A stretch of DNA of 64,000 bases from Pseudomonadota bacterium. GTDB taxonomy: Bacteria > Pseudomonadota > Gammaproteobacteria > Burkholderiales > Burkholderiaceae_B. Position 1 is the stretch's first letter, and each line of letters opens with the position of its first letter. Under the pieces are notes generated by a model that did no database searches, was not told the DNA's origin, and was given only the letters and a program-made list of their open reading frames with translations. This document shows, in pieces, positions 18,062 through 25,619 of this stretch. The stretch is taken from assembly GCA_023388835.1 (NCBI GenBank), contig JAEWFK010000164.1, positions 24,968-88,967 on the forward strand, written 5' to 3'. The position numbers and the translations under genes are program-made.

Positions 18062-18934
18062 TCATGGGAGTTCCGGAGGTGGTTGGTTGCGATGGCGGAT
18101 CAGGGGGCCGTGATCCGCAAAACGCCGCGCAAGCTCTTCTGTAACATAGACCGAGCGATGCTTGCCGCCCGTGCAGCCAATCGCCACGGTGAGATAGTTG
18201 CGCGTGTCCTGCATGTACAACGGCAGCCAGCGTTGAATATAGCCGGCGATGTCGGCGATCATAGCTTCGACGCTTCCGAACTGCGACAGCCATTTGGCCA
18301 CCGGAGCATCGCGCCCGGTAAAAGGACGCAAGGCTTGGTCATAGTGCGGATTGGGAAGGCAGCGTACGTCAAAGACCAGGTCGGCATCGCCGGGCACCCC
18401 GCGTTTGTATGCGAAGGACTCGAAGGTCAGCACCACCGGAGCACGGTCCGCCTGCACAAGGTCGCGAACCCAGGCCCGCAACTGCCCCGGGGTCAGATCG
18501 GACGTGTCGATGGTGTGTTCTTGTTCGCGCAGCGGAGCCAGCATCTCGCGCTCCGCGTCGATGCAGTCCTGAAGGGAAGGCGTACGGCCTTGCCGCTGCG
18601 CCAGCCTGTCGGTGAGCGGGTGCCGCCGACGCGATTCAGAATAGCGCTGGCGTAGCGTGTGGTCGTTGGCGTCCAGAAAGATGACGCGAAAGCCGATTCC
18701 CGCCGTGCGCATCTCCTGGATGACCGGCGGAAGTTCGTCGAGCTCGCCGATAGTGCGCACATCGATGGCGACCGCGACACGCTCCATGCCTTGCGCACGT
18801 GTGTTCGCAATGAATTCCTGCAGGAAACGCACGGGCAGGTTGTCGACGCAGGTATAGCCGGCGTCCTCGAGCAGGCGCAGGGCGACGGACTTGCCGGAGC
18901 CGGATATGCCAGTAATGAGAACGATGTTGTGCAT
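18062..18934 (-). CDS. rapZ: RNase adapter protein RapZ
   Basis: P-loop nucleotide-binding protein which, in enterobacteria, delivers the small RNA GlmZ to RNase E and so tunes glucosamine-6-phosphate synthesis. Walker A is GISGSGKS at residues 9-16. The N-terminal half is the ATPase-like domain; the C-terminal half has the conserved VFDVRCLPNP and CTGGKHRSVYVTEELA motifs. Length is 290 residues, close to E. coli (284). It is the fourth gene after hpf, ptsN and hprK, the usual arrangement. A gap of 143 bp to hprK shows no clear terminator or promoter. Confidence 0.95.
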   Translation of the reverse strand: MHNIVLITGISGSGKSVALRLLEDAGYTCVDNLPVRFLQEFIANTRAQGMERVAVAIDVRTIGELDELPPVIQEMRTAGIGFRVIFLDANDHTLRQRYSESRRRHPLTDRLAQRQGRTPSLQDCIDAEREMLAPLREQEHTIDTSDLTPGQLRAWVRDLVQADRAPVVLTFESFAYKRGVPGDADLVFDVRCLPNPHYDQALRPFTGRDAPVAKWLSQFGSVEAMIADIAGYIQRWLPLYMQDTRNYLTVAIGCTGGKHRSVYVTEELARRFADHGPLIRHRNQPPPELP

Positions 18935-19077
18935 GGATGCAGGTCTTCAGTGGATGCGAGGGGCGTGCCGTTAAGCGGATCCCGGACAATGGTACCAAAG
19001 CAAGGGAGCGTCGGCCCGCATGCGCCTCGGATTAGCGCGGCGCCAGTCGTTTCACAGCGGACTGTTCGGTGTCCCTG

Positions 19078-20010
19078 CTAATCTCTGCGACTGTTTTCCA
19101 TGATCGCAAGGGCCTGGCGTTCTATGAACTCGCCCATGGTATCGATGCCGCGCAGGGTCAGGATCGTATTGCGGACGGCCGCTTCAACGAGCACGGCAAG
19201 GTTGCGGCCGGCCGCCACTTGCAGCATGACGCGGCGGACGGGCACGCCCAATATGTCTTCGGTCTGATCCTGCACGGGCAGCCGTTCGAAATTTTCCGGG
19301 GTGGAGCGGATGAGATGCACCATCAGGCTGAGCTTCATCTTGCGGCGCACGGAGGTCTCGCCGAAGATGGTGCGGATATCCAGCAGCCCCAGCCCGCGGA
19401 CTTCCAGCAGATTCTGCAGCAAGGGCGGACAGTGCCCTTCGATGATGCTGGGCGCGATGCGCGAGAGCTCAACGGCGTCGTCGGCCACCAGGCCGTGCCC
19501 ACGCGAAATCAGCTCCAGGGCCAGCTCGCTCTTGCCCAAACCGGATTCGCCGGTAATCAACACCCCCACGCCCAGCACATCGAGAAAAACACCATGCACC
19601 AGTGTCTTGGGCGCGAGGCGTTTACCCAGGTAGATGCGGAGCAGATCGATCAGTTGGGCCGCATCGATGTGGGTGGACAGCAAGGGTATGCCGTTGTTTT
19701 CGCAGAAGCTGCGCAGGTCGTCGGGTGCTTGCAGGCTTTCGGCCACCAGTATGGCGGGCACGCCGCCCGCCCGCAGTTCTTCCAGCAAATGCACGCGCCG
19801 CGCGGTATCGAAGTTGGTGTAGTAGGTGAGCTCTTCAGCGCCCAGTACCTGCACCCGGGAAGGATGAATGAGGTTCAGGTGGCCGACGAGGTCTGCGCCG
19901 GCGCGACCGAAGTTGTTCGTGATGGGCTGATCTGCCGCCTGTTCGCCTGCCACCCATGTGAAGTCGATGCTGTCGACATTGTCAGAGACGAATTCCTGCA
20001 GCGTCAGCAT
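19078..20010 (-). CDS. hprK: HPr kinase/phosphorylase
   Basis: Phosphorylates HPr on its regulatory serine and can reverse the reaction; in proteobacteria it belongs to an incomplete, regulatory PTS. Walker A GESGLGKS lies at residues 154-161, with His139 (in LVHGVF) and Lys160 matching the catalytic residues. The acidic pair of VADDAVE follows, and the HprK signature (LEVRGLGLLDI) after that. Length is 310 residues. It starts 4 bp after the ptsN stop, so both come from the ptsN promoter. No HPr (ptsH) or enzyme I gene is in the window. Confidence 0.96.
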   Translation of the reverse strand: MLTLQEFVSDNVDSIDFTWVAGEQAADQPITNNFGRAGADLVGHLNLIHPSRVQVLGAEELTYYTNFDTARRVHLLEELRAGGVPAILVAESLQAPDDLRSFCENNGIPLLSTHIDAAQLIDLLRIYLGKRLAPKTLVHGVFLDVLGVGVLITGESGLGKSELALELISRGHGLVADDAVELSRIAPSIIEGHCPPLLQNLLEVRGLGLLDIRTIFGETSVRRKMKLSLMVHLIRSTPENFERLPVQDQTEDILGVPVRRVMLQVAAGRNLAVLVEAAVRNTILTLRGIDTMGEFIERQALAIMENSRRD

Positions 20011-20014
20011 GGCG

Positions 20015-20476
20015 CTATTCCTGTGCGGGCGGCCGTGTCAGAAGTTCGTGAACGATGCCGGGATCGTCTTCCGTCGCCAGGGCGTGTCGGACATCGGCGT
20101 CGGACATCAGACGGGCGATCTCCGCGAGCAGCTCCAGGTGCGTCTGGGTCGCGTTTTCAGGGACCAGAAGAATGAAGAGCAAGTTGGCGGCGCGCCCATC
20201 GGTGGCGTCGAACCGTACAGGTTCGCTCAGCCGGATGAAGGCAGCGCAGGGCTCCTTGAGATCTTTGATGCGGCCGTGAGGTACGGCGACCTGATGGCCA
20301 AGGGCCGTGGAACCGAGCCGTTCCCGAGCTATCAGGCTCTGGAAGACCGCCGTTCGCGCGATACCGTTGTGGTTTTCAAAGAGTAGGCCGGCCTGTTCGA
20401 ATGCGCGCTTTTTGCTTGTGGCTGCAAGGTCCAACACCACATTCGAGGGCGGCAGGATTCGCGACATGAGGTTCAT
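20015..20476 (-). CDS. ptsN: PTS IIA-like nitrogen regulatory protein PtsN (EIIA-Ntr)
   Basis: Phosphoacceptor end point of the nitrogen-related PTS; controls processes such as potassium transport and carbon/nitrogen balance in other proteobacteria. The EIIA type-2 fold is recognisable, with the phosphorylatable histidine in AVPHGRI (His67). From ATG at 20476 it has 153 residues. ATG at 20467 (three residues shorter) and at 20485 are alternatives. None has a Shine-Dalgarno sequence, and the predicted transcription start falls almost on the 20476 ATG, suggesting leaderless translation. It is separated from hpf by a terminator. Confidence 0.92.
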   Translation of the reverse strand: MNLMSRILPPSNVVLDLAATSKKRAFEQAGLLFENHNGIARTAVFQSLIARERLGSTALGHQVAVPHGRIKDLKEPCAAFIRLSEPVRFDATDGRAANLLFILLVPENATQTHLELLAEIARLMSDADVRHALATEDDPGIVHELLTRPPAQE

Positions 20477-20483
20477 GCAGCTC

Positions 20484-20513
20484 ATTATATGTTTATTGCT
20501 CTGCAACATACAA
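20484..20513 (-). promoter_or_regulatory. Strong sigma-70-type promoter of ptsN-hprK
   Basis: On the minus strand, TTGTAT (20513-20508), 18 bp, then a perfect TATAAT (20489-20484). Predicted start is near 20477, next to the ptsN ATG at 20476, so the transcript would have essentially no leader. Confidence 0.65.
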
Positions 20514-20546
20514 AGCGGCCGTTGCAGAGTGAGGTGAGGTCCCCAG

Positions 20547-20582
20547 AAAAACCCAGGCCCCGAACCGCTCGTGTTCGAGGCC
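20547..20582 (-). terminator. Rho-independent terminator after hpf
   Basis: Minus-strand RNA forms a 10-bp stem (20582-20573 with 20565-20556, one G-U pair) around a 7-nt loop, followed by TGGG and five T residues (20551-20547). It lies between the hpf stop and the ptsN promoter, making hpf a separate transcript. Confidence 0.75.
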
Positions 20583-20609
20583 TTATTGGCGTGGTGTGCG
20601 ACGGCGCCG

Positions 20610-20936
20610 TTATTCGGCGGGCACTTCCTGTCGCTTCACGGGTTCGTGAGCATGGTTCTGGACCTTGGTCTTGTACTTGATCACCTGGCGATCGATCTTG
20701 TCGGCCAGCAAGTCGATGGAAGCGTAGAGGTTTTCGTCACGCGCTTCGCAGTGAATGTCCTTGCCGGGAAGGCGGACGGTCACTTCAGCGGTGTGTTGAA
20801 GCTTCTCGATCGAGAGCATGACCTGCGTGTCGATGACGTTGTCGAAGTGGCGACCGACGCGAGCCATTTTGTTGGTGGCGTATTCGCGGATTGCCGGGGT
20901 GATTTCGAGATGACGACCACTGATGCTCAGGTTCAT
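20610..20936 (-). CDS. hpf: Ribosome hibernation promoting factor, short form
   Basis: Binds the 30S subunit and promotes inactive 100S ribosomes in stationary phase. Residues 1-95 carry the whole HPF/YfiA fold (LSISGRHLEITPAIREY, then a basic helix, then DIHCEARDENLYASIDLLADKID). At 108 residues it is the short form without the long C-terminal dimerisation domain. ATG at 20936 has TAGGAG eight bases upstream. It has its own promoter (21027-21054) and terminator (20547-20582). In many proteobacteria rpoN lies just upstream; here lptB does. Confidence 0.95.
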   Translation of the reverse strand: MNLSISGRHLEITPAIREYATNKMARVGRHFDNVIDTQVMLSIEKLQHTAEVTVRLPGKDIHCEARDENLYASIDLLADKIDRQVIKYKTKVQNHAHEPVKRQEVPAE

Positions 20937-21026
20937 ATAAAACGCTCCTACAGTTAGGGTTCGGGGCGCGGTATGCGCCAGTCGTTACGCGATGATGACC
21001 TCCGTGTTTCGGTTTCGTGATGATTC

Positions 21027-21054
21027 AGTGTATCGCTTCGAGCAGGGAAATCAA
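21027..21054 (-). promoter_or_regulatory. Sigma-70-type promoter of hpf
   Basis: Minus strand TTGATT (21054-21049), 16 bp, TACACT (21032-21027). Predicted start near 21020 leaves a leader of about 84 bases. It lies in the 235-bp gap (20937-21171) where rpoN is usually found; nothing else coding is visible in that gap. Confidence 0.5.
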
Positions 21055-21171
21055 GCTGCACTGCGGGCGGGGATGATCCGCGTCAATTGCGATATGTTTC
21101 GGTGGAGTGCGCCGGCGCCAAACCAAGGCCGTGGCGGGCAATGTGGGTGAGGCGGTTTCCGCGCGCGCCCC

Positions 21172-21981
21172 CTACATCTTGAAATTCTTGCCCAGATACA
21201 CCTTCCGCACCGCCTCATTGTCGATGATCTCGTTCGGATGCCCGCTCGTCAGCACCCGCCCCTCGCTGATAATGTAGGCCCGGTCACAGATTCCCAGCGT
21301 CTCGCGCACATTGTGGTCCGTGATCAGCACACCGATATTGCGGTTCTTCAGGAAATGCACAATGCGCTGGATCTCGATCACCGCGATCGGGTCCACCCCG
21401 GCGAAAGGCTCGTCCAGCAGAATAAAGCGCGGATTGGTGGCCAGCGCGCGAGCGATCTCCACCCGGCGGCGCTCGCCGCCCGACAGAGAGATCGCCGTAT
21501 TACGGCGGATATGACCGATCTGCAATTCGTCGATCAACGATTCCAGCGCCTCGCCCACCTCGGCGGAATTGAGCGGGCGCTCGTCGTCGCTCACCTGCAG
21601 TTCGAGCACCGCACGGATGTTCTCTTCCACCGTCAGCCGGCGGAATACCGAGGCGTCCTGCGGGAGATAGGACAGCCCCAGCCGGGCGCGGCGGTGTATC
21701 GGCATATTCGTGATCGCTGTATTGTCGATCTCGATACGGCCCGAGTCCGCGGGCACGATGCCCACGATCATGTAGAAGCTCGTCGTCTTGCCGGCGCCGT
21801 TCGGCCCAAGCAGCCCCACGACTTCGCCGCTGTCGACGGACAGGGAAACATCTTCCACCACCGTGCGCTTGCCATAGACCTTGCGAAGGCCCGTGGCCCG
21901 CAGGCAGCCGGGGCTTCCGCTGCTGGCGCGGCGCACCGATGCTCCCGGGACCTTGCGCGAGAAAATACTCTTACTACCCAA
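21172..21981 (-). CDS. lptB: LPS export ABC transporter ATP-binding protein LptB
   Basis: Powers extraction of lipopolysaccharide from the inner membrane with LptFG (not in window). Walker [10 protein letters not shown] at 59-67, LptB-type [20 protein letters not shown], signature [10 protein letters not shown], Walker [14 protein letters not shown], and the C-terminal [12 protein letters not shown]. Length is 269 residues, about 28 longer than E. coli LptB. The excess is a basic N-terminal extension before [11 protein letters not shown]. The start is TTG at 21981 with GAGGT about six bases upstream, 9 bp after the lptA stop; no other start lies before the core, so the extension looks real. 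Confidence 0.96.
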   Translation of the reverse strand: MGSKSIFSRKVPGASVRRASSGSPGCLRATGLRKVYGKRTVVEDVSLSVDSGEVVGLLGPNGAGKTTSFYMIVGIVPADSGRIEIDNTAITNMPIHRRARLGLSYLPQDASVFRRLTVEENIRAVLELQVSDDERPLNSAEVGEALESLIDELQIGHIRRNTAISLSGGERRRVEIARALATNPRFILLDEPFAGVDPIAVIEIQRIVHFLKNRNIGVLITDHNVRETLGICDRAYIISEGRVLTSGHPNEIIDNEAVRKVYLGKNFKM

Positions 21982-21990
21982 GTCGTGACC

Positions 21991-22587
21991 TCAGTTCTTT
22001 GCGCCTTGCTGCTTGCGGCAGGCCTCGACGGCGGCGTCGGCGCGTGCCCGGGGGGTGGCCAGCGACCGAACCCGTCCACCGGGAGCAGCGGAGTTCGGCC
22101 CGCCAAAGGCCTGGTAGGTGCCGGTCTTCTGACGATAGATCACGCGTTCGCCCTGAATGTTGTCGAAGGGCTTGCCGCAGATGTAGCGGGTGAGGATGGC
22201 CTTGCCGATCATCTCCACCTCTTCAGTCTTGCCGTTGTACTCGGCGCGCTGGCCGCGCGCCTCGAGAACCTCGAATTTTTGCGGGTTTTCCTGGCGCAGA
22301 AAGACCAGTTTGCCACCCTCGACCGTAGCGGTCCCATGCTGGAAGCCTTCGGCATCTTCCCTGGTGGTCAGGCGGTCGGAGTGCAGCGTCATGTCTCCGC
22401 GGGTCAGCACGACATTGCCGGTGAAGACGCTTTCCTTGGCCATGTCGTCGTAGTTGAGCGTATCGGAGATGATGAGGGTGTCGGGTTCGTCTTGACTCCC
22501 GCTTTGCTGGGCTCGCGCGGGCGAGAGGCCGGCGGCCATGCAAAAGGCCAGGCTGGAAACGAGGAAGAGGCGTAGTGGTGTCGTCAT
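21991..22587 (-). CDS. lptA: Lipopolysaccharide transport periplasmic protein LptA
   Basis: Forms the beta-jellyroll bridge carrying LPS across the periplasm. Signal peptide residues 1 to about 26 (ending ARA-QQ). The OstA-like domain follows: LIISDTLNYDDMAKESVFTG, then LHSDRL, EAEGF-like EDAEGFQHGTA, and the C-terminal beta-strands to about residue 155 (ERVIYRQKTG). The last 40 residues are polar and of low conservation. Length is 198 residues. ATG at 22587 overlaps the lptC stop by four bases. Confidence 0.95.
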   Translation of the reverse strand: MTTPLRLFLVSSLAFCMAAGLSPARAQQSGSQDEPDTLIISDTLNYDDMAKESVFTGNVVLTRGDMTLHSDRLTTREDAEGFQHGTATVEGGKLVFLRQENPQKFEVLEARGQRAEYNGKTEEVEMIGKAILTRYICGKPFDNIQGERVIYRQKTGTYQAFGGPNSAAPGGRVRSLATPRARADAAVEACRKQQGAKN

Positions 22588-23207
22588 GGTTGTTCTTGTG
22601 TCCTTTCGGAGTTCCGCGTGCGGCGCTCCTGCGTATCCTGACCCGAAATTTTCACGTCGGTTGCAGAATAGACTTGCAGCTGACGTGTGCTGTTATCGTA
22701 ACGCATGCCCTTGCCATTCATGGTCGAGTTGCCATGCACGACCAGCGCGGGATGATCGGTGAACACGACGTCTTCGTCCGGCAGGATGGTCAGCACGTCG
22801 CTCTTCACGTCGAGCGCTTGGTTCTCGGCGTCCGCGTGGCGGTGCACATGGGCGTTGCCCGTCATGACGACGCGGCTCCCATCCTGATCCATGACCGCGG
22901 TGTCCGATGTGGCGATCGTCAGCGGCGAGCCAGGCTGCTGGCCGATGGCGCGCGCCGTCTGTATTTCGTATGAGTCGGTGTCGGGAAAGTGTTCCAGGTA
23001 TTCGCCTTCCAGCCGGTTGATCGCCATGCCTTGTTCGTCGCTGCGTATCAGCACGAAATCCGAAGCCCAATGGTCCGGCTCGTGCGTGAGCCGGCGCGGC
23101 GGGTCGATGGGCACCGCGCGTTGGGCGTAGTCGGCCGCCCACCATGTGCCGATGACCAGGCCGGTCAGCAGCAGGATGGCGACGATCGTTGGCAGGCGAT
23201 CTTTCAT
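22584..23207 (-). CDS. lptC: LPS export system protein LptC
   Basis: Bitopic inner-membrane protein that hands LPS from LptBFG to LptA. A single N-terminal membrane helix (residues about 8-25, TIVAILLLTGLVIGTWW) is followed by a periplasmic jellyroll with the LptC pattern (RRLTHEPDHWASDFVLI, DEQGMAINRLEGEYLEHFPD, and SDTAVMDQDGSRVVMTGNAHV). Length is 207 residues. It is coupled by ATGA to lptA and lies 60 bp after kdsC. Confidence 0.93.
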   Translation of the reverse strand: MKDRLPTIVAILLLTGLVIGTWWAADYAQRAVPIDPPRRLTHEPDHWASDFVLIRSDEQGMAINRLEGEYLEHFPDTDSYEIQTARAIGQQPGSPLTIATSDTAVMDQDGSRVVMTGNAHVHRHADAENQALDVKSDVLTILPDEDVVFTDHPALVVHGNSTMNGKGMRYDNSTRQLQVYSATDVKISGQDTQERRTRNSERTQEQP

Positions 23208-23267
23208 TGTGCGGAAGCGACGATCATAGGCAGCCGAAGCGTTACTTGGAAGCGTTACTTGTAAAGG

Positions 23268-23870
23268 TCACTGAATGGTGCCGCCGCCCAGACGCAGGGC
23301 ATTGGGCGAGAAGAAGGCCGCAAGCTTGCCCTGGGCGGCCAGTATCAGGTCGCAGCAGTCGCGCACCGCGCCGCTGCCGCCCGCCGCGGTGGACACCCAG
23401 TGGGCGGCCTGCGTGACGTAGGCAGGGGCGTTGGGCACACTGGCCGCAAAGCCGGCGCGCTGCATGGCGGGGACGTCGATGATGTCGTCTCCCATGTAGC
23501 CGACCTCGCTCAGATTGCAAGCATGCTCGTGAGCCAGCGCCTGCAAGGCCTGTGCCTTGTCGCGCACGCTGTGCTGTACCAGGGCAATGCCCAGTTCGGC
23601 GGCTCGGCGGCCAATCACGGCGCCGTCGCGGCCGGTGATGAGCGCGACCGTGATGCCGCTTTCCATCAAGAGTTTGAGCCCGTGGCCGTCCAGTACGTGG
23701 AAGGCCTTGAGCTGCTCACCCTGGGCGCTGTACCACAGCCGGCCGTCAGTCAGCACGCCGTCGACATCGAAAGCCATCATGCGCAACTGGCGTACTCGGT
23801 CAATGACGGCAGGCGCCGCCTTGGAAAGAATCATCGCTTCGGCGGGGTGGGCAATGCTGTTTGGGTTCAT
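23268..23870 (-). CDS. kdsC: 3-deoxy-D-manno-octulosonate 8-phosphate phosphatase
   Basis: Releases KDO from KDO 8-phosphate for inner-core LPS. C0-type HAD enzyme without a cap domain: motif I FDVDGVLTDG (Asp35 and Asp37), ITGRDGAVIGRRAAELGI, the lysine of VRDKAQAL, and YMGDDIIDVPAM. Length is 200 residues, a little longer than E. coli (188) because of an N-terminal stretch. It is two bases from the kdsD stop, an expected pairing since the enzymes are consecutive in the KDO pathway. Confidence 0.95.
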   Translation of the reverse strand: MNPNSIAHPAEAMILSKAAPAVIDRVRQLRMMAFDVDGVLTDGRLWYSAQGEQLKAFHVLDGHGLKLLMESGITVALITGRDGAVIGRRAAELGIALVQHSVRDKAQALQALAHEHACNLSEVGYMGDDIIDVPAMQRAGFAASVPNAPAYVTQAAHWVSTAAGGSGAVRDCCDLILAAQGKLAAFFSPNALRLGGGTIQ

Positions 23871-23872
23871 GG

Positions 23873-24862
23873 TCAGATCACCTTGGCGGCCATCAGGTCG
23901 TGCATGTGCAAAGCGCCCAATAATAGCCCGGCCTCGTCCACCACGAGCATCTGGTTGAGCCGGCCGGCATCCATGCGAGCGGCCGCCTCGATCGCGAGCG
24001 TGTCCGATGCGACGCAGCGCGGGTTGCGCGTCATGCCGTCGCCGACCGTCAGCTGGCGCACGTCGCCGCTTTTCTGAATGAGACGGCGCAGGTCGCCGTC
24101 TGTGAAGATGCCCAGCGGCCGGCGTTCGTCGTCGATGACGATGGTCATTCCCATGCCTTTGGCGCTCATCTCCTTGAGCGCATCGTGCATGGGCGTGTCT
24201 TCTTTGACGAGCGGCAAGGCGTCGCCGTGGCGCATGATGTCCCGCACGTAGGTCAACAAGCGCCGGCCCAGGGCGCCGCCGGGATGCGAGCGGGCGAAGT
24301 CCTCGGCGCTGAAGTGCCGCGCTTCAAGGCAGGCCACGGCCAACGCGTCGCCCAGCACCAGCGCCGCCGTGGTGCTGGCGGTTGGTGCCAGGTTGAGCGG
24401 GCAAGCCTCGACTTCGACGCCGCCGTCCAGATGCAGATCGGCGTTGCGCGCCAGTTCCGAATGCGGGTTACCGGTGACGGAAATGATTTGCGCGCCCATG
24501 CGCTTCGCGACGGTGAGCACGGTCAGCAGTTCAGACGCCGCCCCGGAATACGAGATCGCGATGAGGATGTCCTGCCCGGTGAGCATGCCCAGATCGCCGT
24601 GGATGGCCTCGGCGGCGTGCATGAAGAAGGCGGGCGTACCGGTGGAGGCCAGCGTGGCGGCCGTCTTGCGTGCGATATGCCCCGACTTGCCGATGCCGGT
24701 CACGACTACCCGCCCCTGGCAGCCGAGCAGCATGTCGACGGCTTGCTCGAAAGAGGCATCCAGGCGGTCGCGCAAGGCTTGCAGGGCCTGTATCTCGATG
24801 GAGAAGGTGCGATGTGCGGAGACCAAATGCCGCCCGGGTCCTGAGTTGATGGTTTCGTCCAT
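23873..24862 (-). CDS. kdsD: D-arabinose 5-phosphate isomerase (KpsF/GutQ family)
   Basis: Interconverts ribulose 5-phosphate and arabinose 5-phosphate, the first committed step towards KDO. N-terminal SIS domain (about residues 40-180: [25 protein letters not shown]) and two CBS domains (about 205-329: [20 protein letters not shown]). Length is 329 residues, usual for the family. First gene of the minus-strand envelope cluster; apt starts 72 bp away on the other strand, so a divergent promoter region lies at 24863-24934. That region contains the 8-bp palindrome gtgtacac at 24884-24891. Confidence 0.95.
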   Translation of the reverse strand: MDETINSGPGRHLVSAHRTFSIEIQALQALRDRLDASFEQAVDMLLGCQGRVVVTGIGKSGHIARKTAATLASTGTPAFFMHAAEAIHGDLGMLTGQDILIAISYSGAASELLTVLTVAKRMGAQIISVTGNPHSELARNADLHLDGGVEVEACPLNLAPTASTTAALVLGDALAVACLEARHFSAEDFARSHPGGALGRRLLTYVRDIMRHGDALPLVKEDTPMHDALKEMSAKGMGMTIVIDDERRPLGIFTDGDLRRLIQKSGDVRQLTVGDGMTRNPRCVASDTLAIEAAARMDAGRLNQMLVVDEAGLLLGALHMHDLMAAKVI

Positions 24863-24934
24863 GAGCGGATTTTAATCGGCATTGTGTACACTTCCACCGT
24901 TGCTTCTCCTGATTCCGCCTCTACGGGCTGCCCC

Positions 24935-25486
24935 ATGCATATCGATCCTGCTGTCTACGTCCGCGATGCGATCCGCAGCGTGCCTGACTGGCCCAAGCCG
25001 GGCGTCACTTTCCGGGACATCACGCCGGTTCTGCAGGATCCCCGGTCCTTCCGGGTGCTGATCGACATGTTCGTCTACCGCTATATGCGTCAGCGGCTCG
25101 ACCTCGTTGCGGGGGTGGACGCCCGGGGCTTCATTCTCGGGTCGGTTCTCGCTTACGAATTGAATCTGGGTTTCGTTCCCGTGCGCAAGAAGGGCAAGCT
25201 GCCTTACCGCACCGTGGCTGAAGAGTACTCGCTGGAATACGGCAACGCCGCGGTGGAAATGCACACCGACGCCGTGCGGCCCGGCCAGCGCGTGCTGCTC
25301 ATCGATGACCTGATCGCCACGGGCGGCACGATGATGGCGGCGTCCAAGCTGCTGCAACGCCTGGGGGCCAATGTGCACGAGGCGGCGGCCATCATCGAAC
25401 TCCCCGAGCTGGGCGGCGCCCAGAACATGCGGGATTCGGGCGTCCCGGTTTATACGGTCTGCTCCTTCACTGCAACAGATCCCTGA
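24935..25486 (+). CDS. apt: Adenine phosphoribosyltransferase
   Basis: Salvages adenine to AMP with PRPP. The PRPP-binding signature [14 protein letters not shown] is at residues 120-133, and the flexible lid with [19 protein letters not shown] precedes it. Length is 183 residues from ATG at 24935 ([14 protein letters not shown]), matching the family N-terminus. An in-frame GTG at 24884 would add 17 residues of no family likeness. It stands alone between divergent kdsD and the convergent oxidoreductase. Confidence 0.95.
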   Translation: MHIDPAVYVRDAIRSVPDWPKPGVTFRDITPVLQDPRSFRVLIDMFVYRYMRQRLDLVAGVDARGFILGSVLAYELNLGFVPVRKKGKLPYRTVAEEYSLEYGNAAVEMHTDAVRPGQRVLLIDDLIATGGTMMAASKLLQRLGANVHEAAAIIELPELGGAQNMRDSGVPVYTVCSFTATDP

Positions 25487-25499
25487 ACGCGGACACGGC

Positions 25500-25609
25500 T
25501 GCCGTTTGACTGACACCGCTGCCGCTTGACGTCGGCCGCGGTGGGACAGACGGCGGCGGTGGGACAGATGGCGGCGGCAACGCCGCCGCTGGGCGGCGAT
25601 ATCGCCGCC
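25500..25609. repeat. Short repeats and GC-rich palindromes between convergent apt and the FAD/Fe-S gene
   Basis: Two near-identical 14-mers (ctgccgtttgac / ctgccgcttgac contexts, about 25500-25528) are followed by a 17-bp direct repeat (ggtgggacagacggcgg / ggtgggacagatggcgg, about 25542-25576). Two hairpins come next: gcggcggc-aac-gccgccgc (25571-25589), and the perfect 18-bp palindrome made of ggcggcgat plus its complement (25592-25609). No T-run; may act as a bidirectional transcription block. Confidence 0.6.
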
Positions 25610-25619
25610 ACGGCCAGCT

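Noticed and set aside
25500..25609. Possible CRISPR or coding remnant
   Set aside because: Only two copies per repeat, no spacer structure and no conserved reading frame.
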